Of a DNA stretch of 48,345 bases, positions 19,261 through 26,118 are shown one piece after another (within the stretch, counting starts at the first letter, position 1; each line of letters opens with the position of its first letter). The position numbers were made by a program, and so were the translations under genes. The notes beneath the pieces were generated by a model. That model did no database searches, was not told where the DNA came from, and saw only the letters and a program-made list of their open reading frames with translations. Where the stretch lies: assembly GCA_934376955.1 (NCBI GenBank), contig CAKRPJ010000019.1, forward strand, positions 1 through 48,345. The letters are read 5' to 3'. Origin of the DNA: CAKRPJ01 sp934376955 (lineage in GTDB: Bacteria; Bacillota; Clostridia; Lachnospirales; Lachnospiraceae).

Positions 19261-19306
19261 GATATCGGGGGCAAAAGCCTCCGATTTTGATGCCTGTGGA
19301 TTGTAT
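19261..19306 (-). repeat. Dispersed leader hairpin R2, copy upstream of the DUF6273 gene
   Basis: Nine-base arms ATCGGAGGC and GCCCCCGAT with one mismatch close a TTTT loop on the transcript. The flanking TGCCTGTGGATTG matches TGCCTGCGGATTG in the copy at 34402-34446, so the shared unit is longer than the hairpin itself. It sits about 50 nt before the start codon. Confidence 0.75.
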
Positions 19307-19383
19307 AGAATATAACATAGTCTGACTTTCAAAGCCATATCGGATCTGTCAAAAACAGAGGCTGAAAATCATGAAAACTAATG

Positions 19384-19431
19384 AAAAAAAATCCTATGGA
19401 GCTCATAAATTTTTACATACTCCATAGGATT
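19384..19431 (-). terminator. Strong terminator of the pilus operon
   Basis: Perfect 12-bp arms AATCCTATGGAG (19431-19420 on the transcript) and CTCCATAGGATT (19401-19390) are followed by a run of eight T. It lies 65 nt past the GspE stop and separates the pilus genes from the surface-protein genes. Confidence 0.88.
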
Positions 19432-19495
19432 CGACCGGACTATCCGTATTTTTGCTGCAATCGAGGTCTTGCTGCGATCCTGCTTTTACAACCGC

Positions 19496-20692
19496 CTACG
19501 AAATGCGCTCCAGCTCCTCTATTGTTGTGATACCTTCTTCTATCAATTTCAGGATATCCTCCCGCAAAGGTGTGAGCAGCTTCGCGTGGACTGCATATTC
19601 AAATATTTCTTCTGCCGGACGCCTTTGCGCCATTTTCTTTCTGATTTCTTCGTCGATCATTAATAGTTCATGTACGGCAATACGTCCCTTGTATCCGGTA
19701 CCTCCGCACGATCTGCAGCCCTTTCCATACCGAAGCTTCTGCACCTTATTTTGCACCTTAAGACCTAAAATATTCTGTTCTCGCTCATCCGGTTCCCGCT
19801 CTGCAATACAGTCCGGACATATTTTTCTTATCAACCTCTGGGAGAGCACTCCGTTCAGGCTGTCTGCCGCCAGATAAGACTCTACTCCCATGTCCAGCAT
19901 TCTTTCCGTGGTTCTTACCGCATCCCTCGTATGAAGCGTAGAAAGCACCAGATGTCCGGTGATCGCCGCACGAACACTTGTCTGTGCTGTTATATTATCT
20001 CTCGTTTCTCCGATCATGATCACATCCGGATCCTGCCTTAAAGCCGCTCTTAACCCGGTCTCAAAGGTAAGCCCTGCCTGCTTATTTACCTGTATCTGAC
20101 TGATCCCTTCTATTCTTCTTTCCACAGGATCCTCTATCGTTATGATATTGACCGGATTCTTTTTCAGATATTCCAGCATCATATAAAGCGTAGTTGTTTT
20201 TCCCGATCCTGTCGGGCCCGTTATGTAAAAGATCCCATTCGGTTTACTTAAAATATCAAGAGCTTTCCGGTAATTTTCTTCCCTCATTCCAAAGGTATCT
20301 GCACGATCGACCACGATCTCCCGATTCAGAAAACGGAGAACTGCCTTTTCTCCGCACACTGTCGGAACGGTGCTTACTCTTAAATCCATGTCGACATCCT
20401 GTATCCGAAGCCTTATGTGTCCGTCCTGCGGAAGTCTTTTCTCAGCAATATCCAGTCCGGATAATACCTTTGTCCTTGCGATCAGGGGAAGATGATATTC
20501 CTTTTCCAGTGTCATATATTCCCGTAAGCTTCCATCTGTCCGCATCCTTATTTTCAGATCATTTTCTCCCGGCTCCAGATGAATGTCACTGACCTTCTCC
20601 CGATAGCCCTCCGTCAAAAGCATTTCCAGAAGACGAGTTATCAGCGTTCCATCCTTTTCCATGGCTGCTACTGTTATTTCTGCCTTTTTCAT
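19496..20692 (-). CDS. GspE/PilB-type assembly ATPase
   Basis: A 398-residue hexameric secretion ATPase that would power pilin polymerisation from the cytoplasmic face. Visible motifs are SDIHLEP (35-41), the Walker A loop GPTGSGKTT (159-167), the Asp-box region ITIEDPVE, the Walker B region with DPDVIMIGETRD, the His box TGHLVLSTLHT, and a zinc site CPDC...CRSCGGTGY. It is short: the N1 domain present in full-length PilB/GspE is absent, as in ComGA-like proteins. The ATG at 20692 overlaps the preceding stop (ATGA), and GGAG lies six bases upstream, indicating coupled translation. It is the last pilus gene before the terminator. Confidence 0.93.
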   Translation of the reverse strand: MKKAEITVAAMEKDGTLITRLLEMLLTEGYREKVSDIHLEPGENDLKIRMRTDGSLREYMTLEKEYHLPLIARTKVLSGLDIAEKRLPQDGHIRLRIQDVDMDLRVSTVPTVCGEKAVLRFLNREIVVDRADTFGMREENYRKALDILSKPNGIFYITGPTGSGKTTTLYMMLEYLKKNPVNIITIEDPVERRIEGISQIQVNKQAGLTFETGLRAALRQDPDVIMIGETRDNITAQTSVRAAITGHLVLSTLHTRDAVRTTERMLDMGVESYLAADSLNGVLSQRLIRKICPDCIAEREPDEREQNILGLKVQNKVQKLRYGKGCRSCGGTGYKGRIAVHELLMIDEEIRKKMAQRRPAEEIFEYAVHAKLLTPLREDILKLIEEGITTIEELERIS

Positions 20693-21282
20693 TCTGCTCC
20701 TTCTCCTCCTTTCCCGATCCAAGCAGTAAAGCGGACATTCGCAATCCGCTTCGCTACTTGCTTATCTGCGTTCAAAAGCTCAATGTCTTCTTTTCTTTTA
20801 TACACTATCCGGTCTCCCCTTCTTAAGATCACCGATAGCTCTGCCTCGCCCCTCTTTAAAATCCGAAGCTCTATATCCGGCTCTAAGCCATTAAGATATA
20901 CCTCGGAAAATATAATCCGATCTTTTCCCGCCTCTCTGCGTACAAATTCACTGCCTTTTCCTGACGCAGCTTTTATGACGCAAAACTCTTTCCACTCCTC
21001 TGCTTCTGAACAAAGCATAATTTTCTTTGAGGTATACGGATCTGAACATTTTGTGGACTCTCCCTTTGGCGGTTCGATCCGGATCTTATCTGCATATCTC
21101 AGCTCCTCTTTCAAATATTCAAATACACCGTCTCCCGCCATTAGAGCGGCAGTCTGCTCCATGCTTCTTTTCTCGATCCTTTTTCCGCTCATAACAATAG
21201 GGATCAATGCCGCTGCCACGACTGCCGCAAGTGCCATTGCCGTCATTAATTCAATCAACGTCGTACCTTTTCTGATCTTCAT
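20689..21282 (-). CDS. Minor pseudopilin (PilW/ComGF-like)
   Basis: A 197-residue protein with a class III prepilin signal: the short basic leader MKIRKG is cut before Thr7, Glu11 is at +5 and a hydrophobic helix follows (TTLIELMTAMALAAVVAAAL). The rest is a globular domain without a recognised family. Its start lies inside the end of the upstream minor pilin gene (32-nt overlap), and its stop overlaps the GspE start. The last residues, ADKQVAKRIANVRF, are encoded by a copy of dispersed repeat R1. This is odd and suggests the natural C-terminus was altered. Confidence 0.85.
   Translation of the reverse strand: MKIRKGTTLIELMTAMALAAVVAAALIPIVMSGKRIEKRSMEQTAALMAGDGVFEYLKEELRYADKIRIEPPKGESTKCSDPYTSKKIMLCSEAEEWKEFCVIKAASGKGSEFVRREAGKDRIIFSEVYLNGLEPDIELRILKRGEAELSVILRRGDRIVYKRKEDIELLNADKQVAKRIANVRFTAWIGKGGEGAE
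20729..20764. repeat. R1 repeat copy inside a minor pilin gene
   Basis: Thirty-six bases match the left part of the full R1 element at 39287-39322 with two differences. The core is GCGGACATTCGCAATCCGC followed by TTCGCTACTTGCT. In the minus-strand reading frame it codes for the near-terminal residues of the 197-residue minor pilin. Confidence 0.8.
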
Positions 21283-21529
21283 ATTTCTCTACCCGTACCG
21301 ACCGGACTTTTCCCTGATCGATCAAATATCCCGAACCGGTGATCGGTTCCATTTCCTCCGATATCGTCATGCTGATTTTCGCTTTGAATTTCTGCTCTGT
21401 TTCGATTTTCTGCTCCTGACGTTTTAGCCGCCCTGCCGTAAGGATACTGATGCTTAAAATGCTGATCCCAAGGAACAGAAGCAGTGCTGATATTAAAACC
21501 TCCAGAAGGACATATCCTTTTCTTCTCAT
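21251..21529 (-). CDS. Small minor pseudopilin
   Basis: A 92-residue prepilin-like protein. Its leader MRRKG is followed by YVLLEVLISALLLFLGISI, with Glu10 at +5 after the Gly5 cleavage site. About 55 residues follow, without a recognisable fold. The start at 21529 has GGAGG upstream and overlaps the stop of the preceding pilin gene. A longer frame from 21574 has no better support. Its 3' end overlaps the next pilin gene by 32 nt, a compact arrangement like the comG operon. Confidence 0.83.
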   Translation of the reverse strand: MRRKGYVLLEVLISALLLFLGISILSISILTAGRLKRQEQKIETEQKFKAKISMTISEEMEPITGSGYLIDQGKVRSVRVEKYEDQKRYDVD

Positions 21530-22017
21530 TTTGCTTCCTCCGATAACTGTCGCCCATACCGATATAATACCCATCCGGACGGGTCGGAAGGTGTTATTTC
21601 CTCCTGCTCATGCTCTCGAAGCTCCATATACACACATTCCCTGTACCGATCGACCTCTGCTTGTGCATATAAGATCAGCACATCCTCCTTGCGCACCGAC
21701 CAGATCTTTACCGGAAACGAAACATCTTCCTTTATCCGTACTGCTTCTGCAATAAGCTCTGTATCTTCAGGTTCCATTCCGTTGCTTATATATTCTCCCT
21801 CCGGAGTCTGCTCCTTTTTCATGACCTCTCCCGCCATAAGGCGGACAGCGCCGAGAGCCGTATCAAATGCCACATTCTTTGCCGCTCTTTTTCTCAGACC
21901 TCGTCCATAAACCGCCGATGCACTCAAAACAGCGCCGGAAAAGAGCAGCAGCATGGAACTTATAAGCAGCGTTTCCAGCATGATAAAACCATTTTTCTTT
22001 TTAAAGGCTTTTCCCAT
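21526..22017 (-). CDS. Minor pseudopilin
   Basis: A 163-residue protein with leader MGKAFKKKNG, then FIMLETLLISSMLLLFSGAV, with Glu15 at +5. GGAGG five bases upstream of the ATG at 22017 fixes the start, 30 nt downstream of the GspF stop. The soluble part contains no cysteine pair or known domain. It is the first of three overlapping minor pilin genes. Confidence 0.85.
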   Translation of the reverse strand: MGKAFKKKNGFIMLETLLISSMLLLFSGAVLSASAVYGRGLRKRAAKNVAFDTALGAVRLMAGEVMKKEQTPEGEYISNGMEPEDTELIAEAVRIKEDVSFPVKIWSVRKEDVLILYAQAEVDRYRECVYMELREHEQEEITPSDPSGWVLYRYGRQLSEEAK

Positions 22018-22047
22018 GATCTCCTCCGTTATGCACTCTCCGGCCAT

Positions 22048-23109
22048 TTATTGGATATAATTATACATGTTCCAGACCGGAAGCATGATCCCCAAGAGAA
22101 CGATCCCTGTTATTACACCCATGATAAGGATCATCGCCGGCTCCAGCAGACGGACCAAACGCGATATTGCAGCATCCGATTCAAATTCATAGGCCTCTGC
22201 AATATCAGAAAGCATCACATCCAGCTTTCCTGTTTCTTCTCCTACAAAGATCACTGCTGACAGCTTTCTGTCCAGACCATCGACATCTCTAACAGCGCCG
22301 CTTAACATTTCTCCGTTCTGTATACGCTGCAGCACCCTCTTAAATTGTTCCGCAAGATAATAATTTCCGATAATACGACCTGCAATTTCAAGACTCTCTG
22401 TCAACGTGATCCCGCTGGCATAGAGCATGCTCTGGCTCTGTGAAAAACGATAGGTATATATAATGCGAAGCTGTTTTCCGATGATCGGAAGATGCAATAT
22501 TATTCTGTCGCGAAAACAGCGGATGGCAGGACTGCTTCCAAGAAACTTGCAAATTCCGATAAAAAGGATCAACGCTGCCGCAGCCATGCCGCCGTGAAAC
22601 CGCAGGAAATTACTGATCCGTAAAAGCCCTTTTGTAAGTGCGGGCAGCTCATTTCCTTCAAACAACGGCTCCACCGTCGGCATTACGATCAAAAATACAA
22701 TAAGAATGAGCATTATCGCAGAAAATACAAGCAGCCTCGGATATACCATCGCTTCCCGGATCCGGCAATTGATCCTGTATTCCTTCCGACTGTGAAAAGA
22801 AAGCTTTTTCATTGCCTCCGAAAGCCTTCCTCCGAGCTCACCGGCACGACACATCTGTACTGCAGTATCCGGAAATATTCCCATTTTCTCCATAGCATCA
22901 CTGACGGATATCCCCTGATGGATCTGTCGGTAAAGCTCTTTGTATGCCTGTTTGATCCTTCCGTTTTCATCGCCATCCTGTAAAGCATCAAGGGCATCCG
23001 GGAGAGAGATCCCGGCTTGGGTCATTACCGCTATCTGACCGAAAAATTCAGATATCTCCAGCTCGTTCAGCTTCCTTTTTCTTCTCCCTCTCATACCAGA
23101 CAAAATCAT
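22048..23109 (-). CDS. GspF/PilC-type inner-membrane platform protein
   Basis: A 353-residue polytopic protein with two T2SSF domains. The first contains FFGQIAVMTQAGISLPDALDAL (quoted in part: QIAVMTQAGISLPDAL), the second FSQSQSMLYASGITLTESLE in the equivalent place. Three membrane helices are visible: LLVFSAIMLILIVFLIVMP, AAAALILFIGI and the C-terminal AMILIMGVITGIVLLGIML. It would anchor the ATPase and the growing pilus in the membrane. It follows the peptidase gene by 7 nt. Confidence 0.93.
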   Translation of the reverse strand: MILSGMRGRRKRKLNELEISEFFGQIAVMTQAGISLPDALDALQDGDENGRIKQAYKELYRQIHQGISVSDAMEKMGIFPDTAVQMCRAGELGGRLSEAMKKLSFHSRKEYRINCRIREAMVYPRLLVFSAIMLILIVFLIVMPTVEPLFEGNELPALTKGLLRISNFLRFHGGMAAAALILFIGICKFLGSSPAIRCFRDRIILHLPIIGKQLRIIYTYRFSQSQSMLYASGITLTESLEIAGRIIGNYYLAEQFKRVLQRIQNGEMLSGAVRDVDGLDRKLSAVIFVGEETGKLDVMLSDIAEAYEFESDAAISRLVRLLEPAMILIMGVITGIVLLGIMLPVWNMYNYIQ

Positions 23110-23116
23110 TTCCCCC

Positions 23117-23596
23117 TTATCTAAGCAATCCCATATACCATGAAATCACCTTGTCCCCGAAGAACAATGCAAAAAACAGCCCGGAACATAATGCCGGACA
23201 AAATGCAATATGGCTGCCTTCTCCCCATCTTATCTTTTTCGTTATAAGAAGACAGCAGGCCTCAACGCCTCCCAGTACAAAGCCGGAAAATACGCCGAAT
23301 AAAAGAAGTTTCCAGCCCATATAAAATCCCATAGCAGCAATAAGAAAAATATCTCCATCTCCAAATGCCTCCGGGATCCGTAAACAGATGAGATACATCG
23401 GAGCCGCAATACAGAGAGCTCCTATCCCTCTCTCCAAAAACGATGGTCCGCCCGGAAATAACATCGTCACAAAGGCCAGTATCACCGGAAGTATGGTCAG
23501 TCTGTCCGGGATCTCCATGGTTTTATGATCGATCCATGCGATCCGCACCAGTACGGCTGCCGTGATCAGATCCGGTATCCTGCTTCTTATTCCCAT
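23117..23596 (-). CDS. Single-domain prepilin peptidase (A24 family)
   Basis: A 159-residue membrane aspartyl protease that should process the four prepilins here. The catalytic aspartates are in WIDHKTMEIPD (Asp23) and GDGD (Asp82), the two A24 signatures. The N-terminal methyltransferase domain with its cysteine tetrad, found in PilD, is missing, so N-methylation of the pilins is not expected from this protein. The start at 23596 has AGGAG seven bases upstream. Confidence 0.9.
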   Translation of the reverse strand: MGIRSRIPDLITAAVLVRIAWIDHKTMEIPDRLTILPVILAFVTMLFPGGPSFLERGIGALCIAAPMYLICLRIPEAFGDGDIFLIAAMGFYMGWKLLLFGVFSGFVLGGVEACCLLITKKIRWGEGSHIAFCPALCSGLFFALFFGDKVISWYMGLLR

Positions 23597-23620
23597 TCTC
23601 TTTCTCCTTACATGCCAACA

Positions 23621-23687
23621 GCGCAGCAAAAATGCTGCGCCGCAGTCTCAGAATCACGCACCAAGTCTCACAAACCCTCGACTTGGT
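23621..23687 (-). other. Two RNA hairpins between major pilin gene and the rest of the pilus operon
   Basis: On the transcript ACCAAGTC (23687-23680) pairs with GACTTGGT (23667-23660), and GCGCAGC pairs with GCTGCGC around ATTTTT (23640-23621). Neither stem is followed by a T run, so these look like processing or stabilising hairpins rather than a full terminator. They would favour a high level of pilin mRNA relative to the machinery genes. Confidence 0.6.
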
Positions 23688-24133
23688 TATTTCATTTCTT
23701 TAAATGAACCATTTTCCGTATCAAATACCCATGTGCCGGTATCTTTTCCACTGTAGACTACGGAAGTACATGCCGGGCCGGACTCTCTGTCCTCTACATA
23801 TATATAATAGCCCTCTCCAAGACCCTTTCTTGCTGTTTCCCTGCTTCCTTCTTCTATATTTTTGATCCCGGTCAGCTCCTTCACCTCTTTCAGGAGCTCA
23901 TCCATGTCTATATCCTTTGCCGATGCTTCTCCGGCAGTATTTCCCGCCTGCATTTCTTCTATGTAGGTTGCCGCAGATATATAGATCGTTCTGCACTCGG
24001 CAAGATGCGTTGTTGCCTTCGCTTTCTTTAAATAACCGGAAAACACAGGCACAGATGCAGCCGCCAATATAGCCATAATGGCGATCACGACCATAAGCTC
24101 TACCAAAGTAAAACCTTTTCTCCTTCGCTTCAT
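23687..24133 (-). CDS. Major type IV prepilin / pseudopilin
   Basis: A 148-residue protein with a textbook class III signal: MKRRRKG cut before Phe8, then FTLVELMVVIAIMAILAAA with Glu12 at +5. A helix rich in Ala/Glu and a small beta domain ending in TGTWVFDTENGSFKEMK follow, much like clostridial PilA and GspG-type pilins. The start at 24133 has AGGGGGA upstream. It is the first gene after the promoter at 24171-24199, and hairpins follow its stop, both consistent with it being the most abundant subunit. Confidence 0.92.
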   Translation of the reverse strand: MKRRRKGFTLVELMVVIAIMAILAAASVPVFSGYLKKAKATTHLAECRTIYISAATYIEEMQAGNTAGEASAKDIDMDELLKEVKELTGIKNIEEGSRETARKGLGEGYYIYVEDRESGPACTSVVYSGKDTGTWVFDTENGSFKEMK

Positions 24134-24170
24134 ACAATAAGTCCCCCTCTGATCCTTTGATTCCTGTAAC

Positions 24171-24199
24171 ATATTATTGTAATTGCCATGCTTTGTCAA
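24171..24199 (-). promoter_or_regulatory. Promoter of the pilus operon
   Basis: A perfect TTGACA (24199-24194) and TAATAT (24176-24171) are separated by 17 bases. Transcription should start near 24164, about 30 nt before the major pilin ATG. The promoter lies immediately past the spmA stop. Confidence 0.75.
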
Positions 24200-24224
24200 C
24201 GTTATCCAATTATTACAGTTTTTC

Positions 24225-24836
24225 CTATTTCGGAAACTTTTTCTGTCTTGTCATGAATTTGCAGAACAAGATACCGACCAATGTACTTACCGCAGTTGCG
24301 GCAAGGGCCGGACCTACGATCGCTGCGGGGGCGGTACTGCCATACTGGCTTCTGTATGCGATCATGTTGATGGGAATCAGCTGGAGAGAAGATATATTGA
24401 CAATCAGAAACGTACACATCTCATCATTTGCCGTCCCTTTTGGAATTCCCACGCTTTTTCTTCTCTGTTCCTCCAGCTTTTCCAGCTCCTCCATAGCCTT
24501 TAATCCGGCAGGAGTTGCCGCCCAGCCCAGTCCCAGCACGTTTGCGATCATATTCGTGGAGAGAAATGATGCCGCCGGATGATCCTCCGGCAGATTGGGA
24601 AACAGGAAACGGATCACCGGTTTCATTTTTTCTGTCAGCACCGATATCAGTCCGGATTTTTCTCCGATTTTTAAAATCCCACACCAGAAGGACATGATCC
24701 CCAGCATTGTCAGGCAAAGGGTGACCGCCTCCTTTGCCGCCTCCAGTGCTCCGTTCGTCACCGCTGCCAGATTTCCATGAAAAGCTCCCCATAAAATTCC
24801 GACCGCGATCATCCCGGCCCACAGATAATTAAGCAT
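24225..24836 (-). CDS. spmA: Spore maturation protein A
   Basis: A 203-residue membrane protein of the SpmA family. It opens with a hydrophobic segment (LNYLWAGMIAVGILWGAFHG) and carries the conserved STNMIANVLGLGWAATPAGL and NISSLQLIPINMIAYRSQYG segments, kept below twenty residues each in this description. It acts with SpmB in the spore coat/cortex stage. SpmB is displaced 21.7 kb away. The ribosome site GGGAGG is ten bases before the ATG and lies within a hairpin (24842-24880). Confidence 0.94.
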   Translation of the reverse strand: MLNYLWAGMIAVGILWGAFHGNLAAVTNGALEAAKEAVTLCLTMLGIMSFWCGILKIGEKSGLISVLTEKMKPVIRFLFPNLPEDHPAASFLSTNMIANVLGLGWAATPAGLKAMEELEKLEEQRRKSVGIPKGTANDEMCTFLIVNISSLQLIPINMIAYRSQYGSTAPAAIVGPALAATAVSTLVGILFCKFMTRQKKFPK

Positions 24837-24880
24837 AAAAATCCCACCTCCCTGCCTGATCTTATGACAGAAAGATGGGA
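24837..24880 (-). terminator. Terminator-like hairpin just upstream of spmA
   Basis: TCCCATC and GGTGGGA form a 7-bp stem followed by TTTTT, ending directly at the spmA ATG. It could end fab-operon transcription, or fold over the spmA ribosome site GGGAGG, or both. The long loop (25 nt) lowers confidence. Confidence 0.4.
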
Positions 24881-24897
24881 AATATTCAATTTGATAT

Positions 24898-26079
24898 TTA
24901 TTTGATGTCCGATCCCGGATCGATCCCGCAAAGCTCCTTCATCACTTCCGGCACCGTTTCTATTTTTTTGCACCGGTATGCATTGCTTCCGCAGAAAAGA
25001 AGTGCCTCCTTAAGGTTTCCTTCAGCTGCGTTGATCAGGGCCCGGGTAATGCAATAGGGCGTATCCGCAGGCTTACAATGTTCCAGACAACCAAAGCACT
25101 GTTTTACAGGGATGCGGCCTTCTTTTTCCACGCGATCGAGAAATTCATTTCTGATCGCCCGTCCCGGCATTCCCACCGGGCTTTTTACAATGATAATATC
25201 TTTTTCTTCTGCATCAATATACGCTTTTTTATACGCTTCAGATGCATCGCACTCCTTCGTCGTCACAAATCTTGTTGCCACCTGTACTCCGTCTGCTCCC
25301 AACCGGATCTGGCGCATCACATCGTTATGGTCAAATACGCCGCCCGCTATGACGACCGGGATCTTCTTCCCGTATTTGTCGGCATACTCCTTTACGACTT
25401 TGATAATATCCCGGATCTCCTTCTCATAGCTCTCCTGTTCGTAGGTTTTTGACACGCAGTAAGTGTCAACTCCGTATTCTGACAGCTTCTCTCTGGAAAA
25501 TCCCAGATGACCTCCGGCACAAGGGCCCTCGATCACGATAAGATCCGGTGCTGTTTTATGCTTCCTATCCCACATTTTGCAGATGACCATGGCCGATTTT
25601 GCGGAAGAAACAATCGGTGCGATCATGGTATGGTGCAGATCTGAGCTCTCCGCCGTTTTATCTTCTCCATAAAGCTCTTTCTCTGCTTCCGTTACAAATT
25701 TCGGCAGATCTACCGGAAGTCCGGCTCCGGAAATAATAATATCTGCTCCGGCCTTCACCGCTTCCTTAACATATTCGGGATAATCTCTGGTGGCCACCAT
25801 GATATTAAAGCCGATAATGCCCTCCGGTGCGATCTCTCTCGCCTTTAAAAGCTCCTCATGGATTGCTTTTTTGTTGGCTTTGATGGGATCCTTAAAAAAC
25901 TCAGGATCTCTGAATCCGATCTGCGCTGTCGAAATAATTCCGATACCGCCTGCCTTGGCAACGGCTCCTGCCAGCGAAGAAAGGCTGATCCCGACTCCCA
26001 TTCCTCCCTGAATGATTGGTTTTTGTGCTGTAAACGGCCCTATTTTCAGAGGCTTGAGGCCTTCTGTTATATTCTCCAT
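24898..26079 (-). CDS. Nitronate monooxygenase / FabK-like FMN flavoprotein
   Basis: A 393-residue TIM-barrel flavoprotein of the NPD/FabK family. The N-terminal strand PIIQGGMGVGISLSSLAGAV, the phosphate-binding VVIAGGV at about 250 and GADGVQVATRFV are typical. It is about 80 residues longer than FabK. The C-terminal part holds a cysteine group CFGCLEHC...C that FabK at 33157 lacks, possibly a metal or disulfide site. It is last in the fatty-acid cluster, 39 nt past accDA. The ribosome site CGGAGGG is 12 bases from the ATG, rather far. Substrate is unknown: enoyl reduction or nitronate oxidation are both possible. Confidence 0.82.
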   Translation of the reverse strand: MENITEGLKPLKIGPFTAQKPIIQGGMGVGISLSSLAGAVAKAGGIGIISTAQIGFRDPEFFKDPIKANKKAIHEELLKAREIAPEGIIGFNIMVATRDYPEYVKEAVKAGADIIISGAGLPVDLPKFVTEAEKELYGEDKTAESSDLHHTMIAPIVSSAKSAMVICKMWDRKHKTAPDLIVIEGPCAGGHLGFSREKLSEYGVDTYCVSKTYEQESYEKEIRDIIKVVKEYADKYGKKIPVVIAGGVFDHNDVMRQIRLGADGVQVATRFVTTKECDASEAYKKAYIDAEEKDIIIVKSPVGMPGRAIRNEFLDRVEKEGRIPVKQCFGCLEHCKPADTPYCITRALINAAEGNLKEALLFCGSNAYRCKKIETVPEVMKELCGIDPGSDIK

Positions 26080-26118
26080 GATCTATTCATACCCTCCGGA
26101 CAAAATGAACTTTTCCTG

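Noticed and set aside
19324..19352. Promoter of the surface-protein genes from TTGACA at 19352-19347
   Set aside because: The sequence 17 bases on (AAAGTC) is not a usable -10 box. Other pairings in the region were no better.
2564..24133. Sortase gene expected beside the adhesin
   Set aside because: No protein with a TLxTC motif was seen in the window. The sortase must be encoded elsewhere.
2519..24224. Direct repeats or tRNA marking the ends of the pilus/adhesin island
   Set aside because: Visual comparison of both junctions showed no matching sequence longer than chance.
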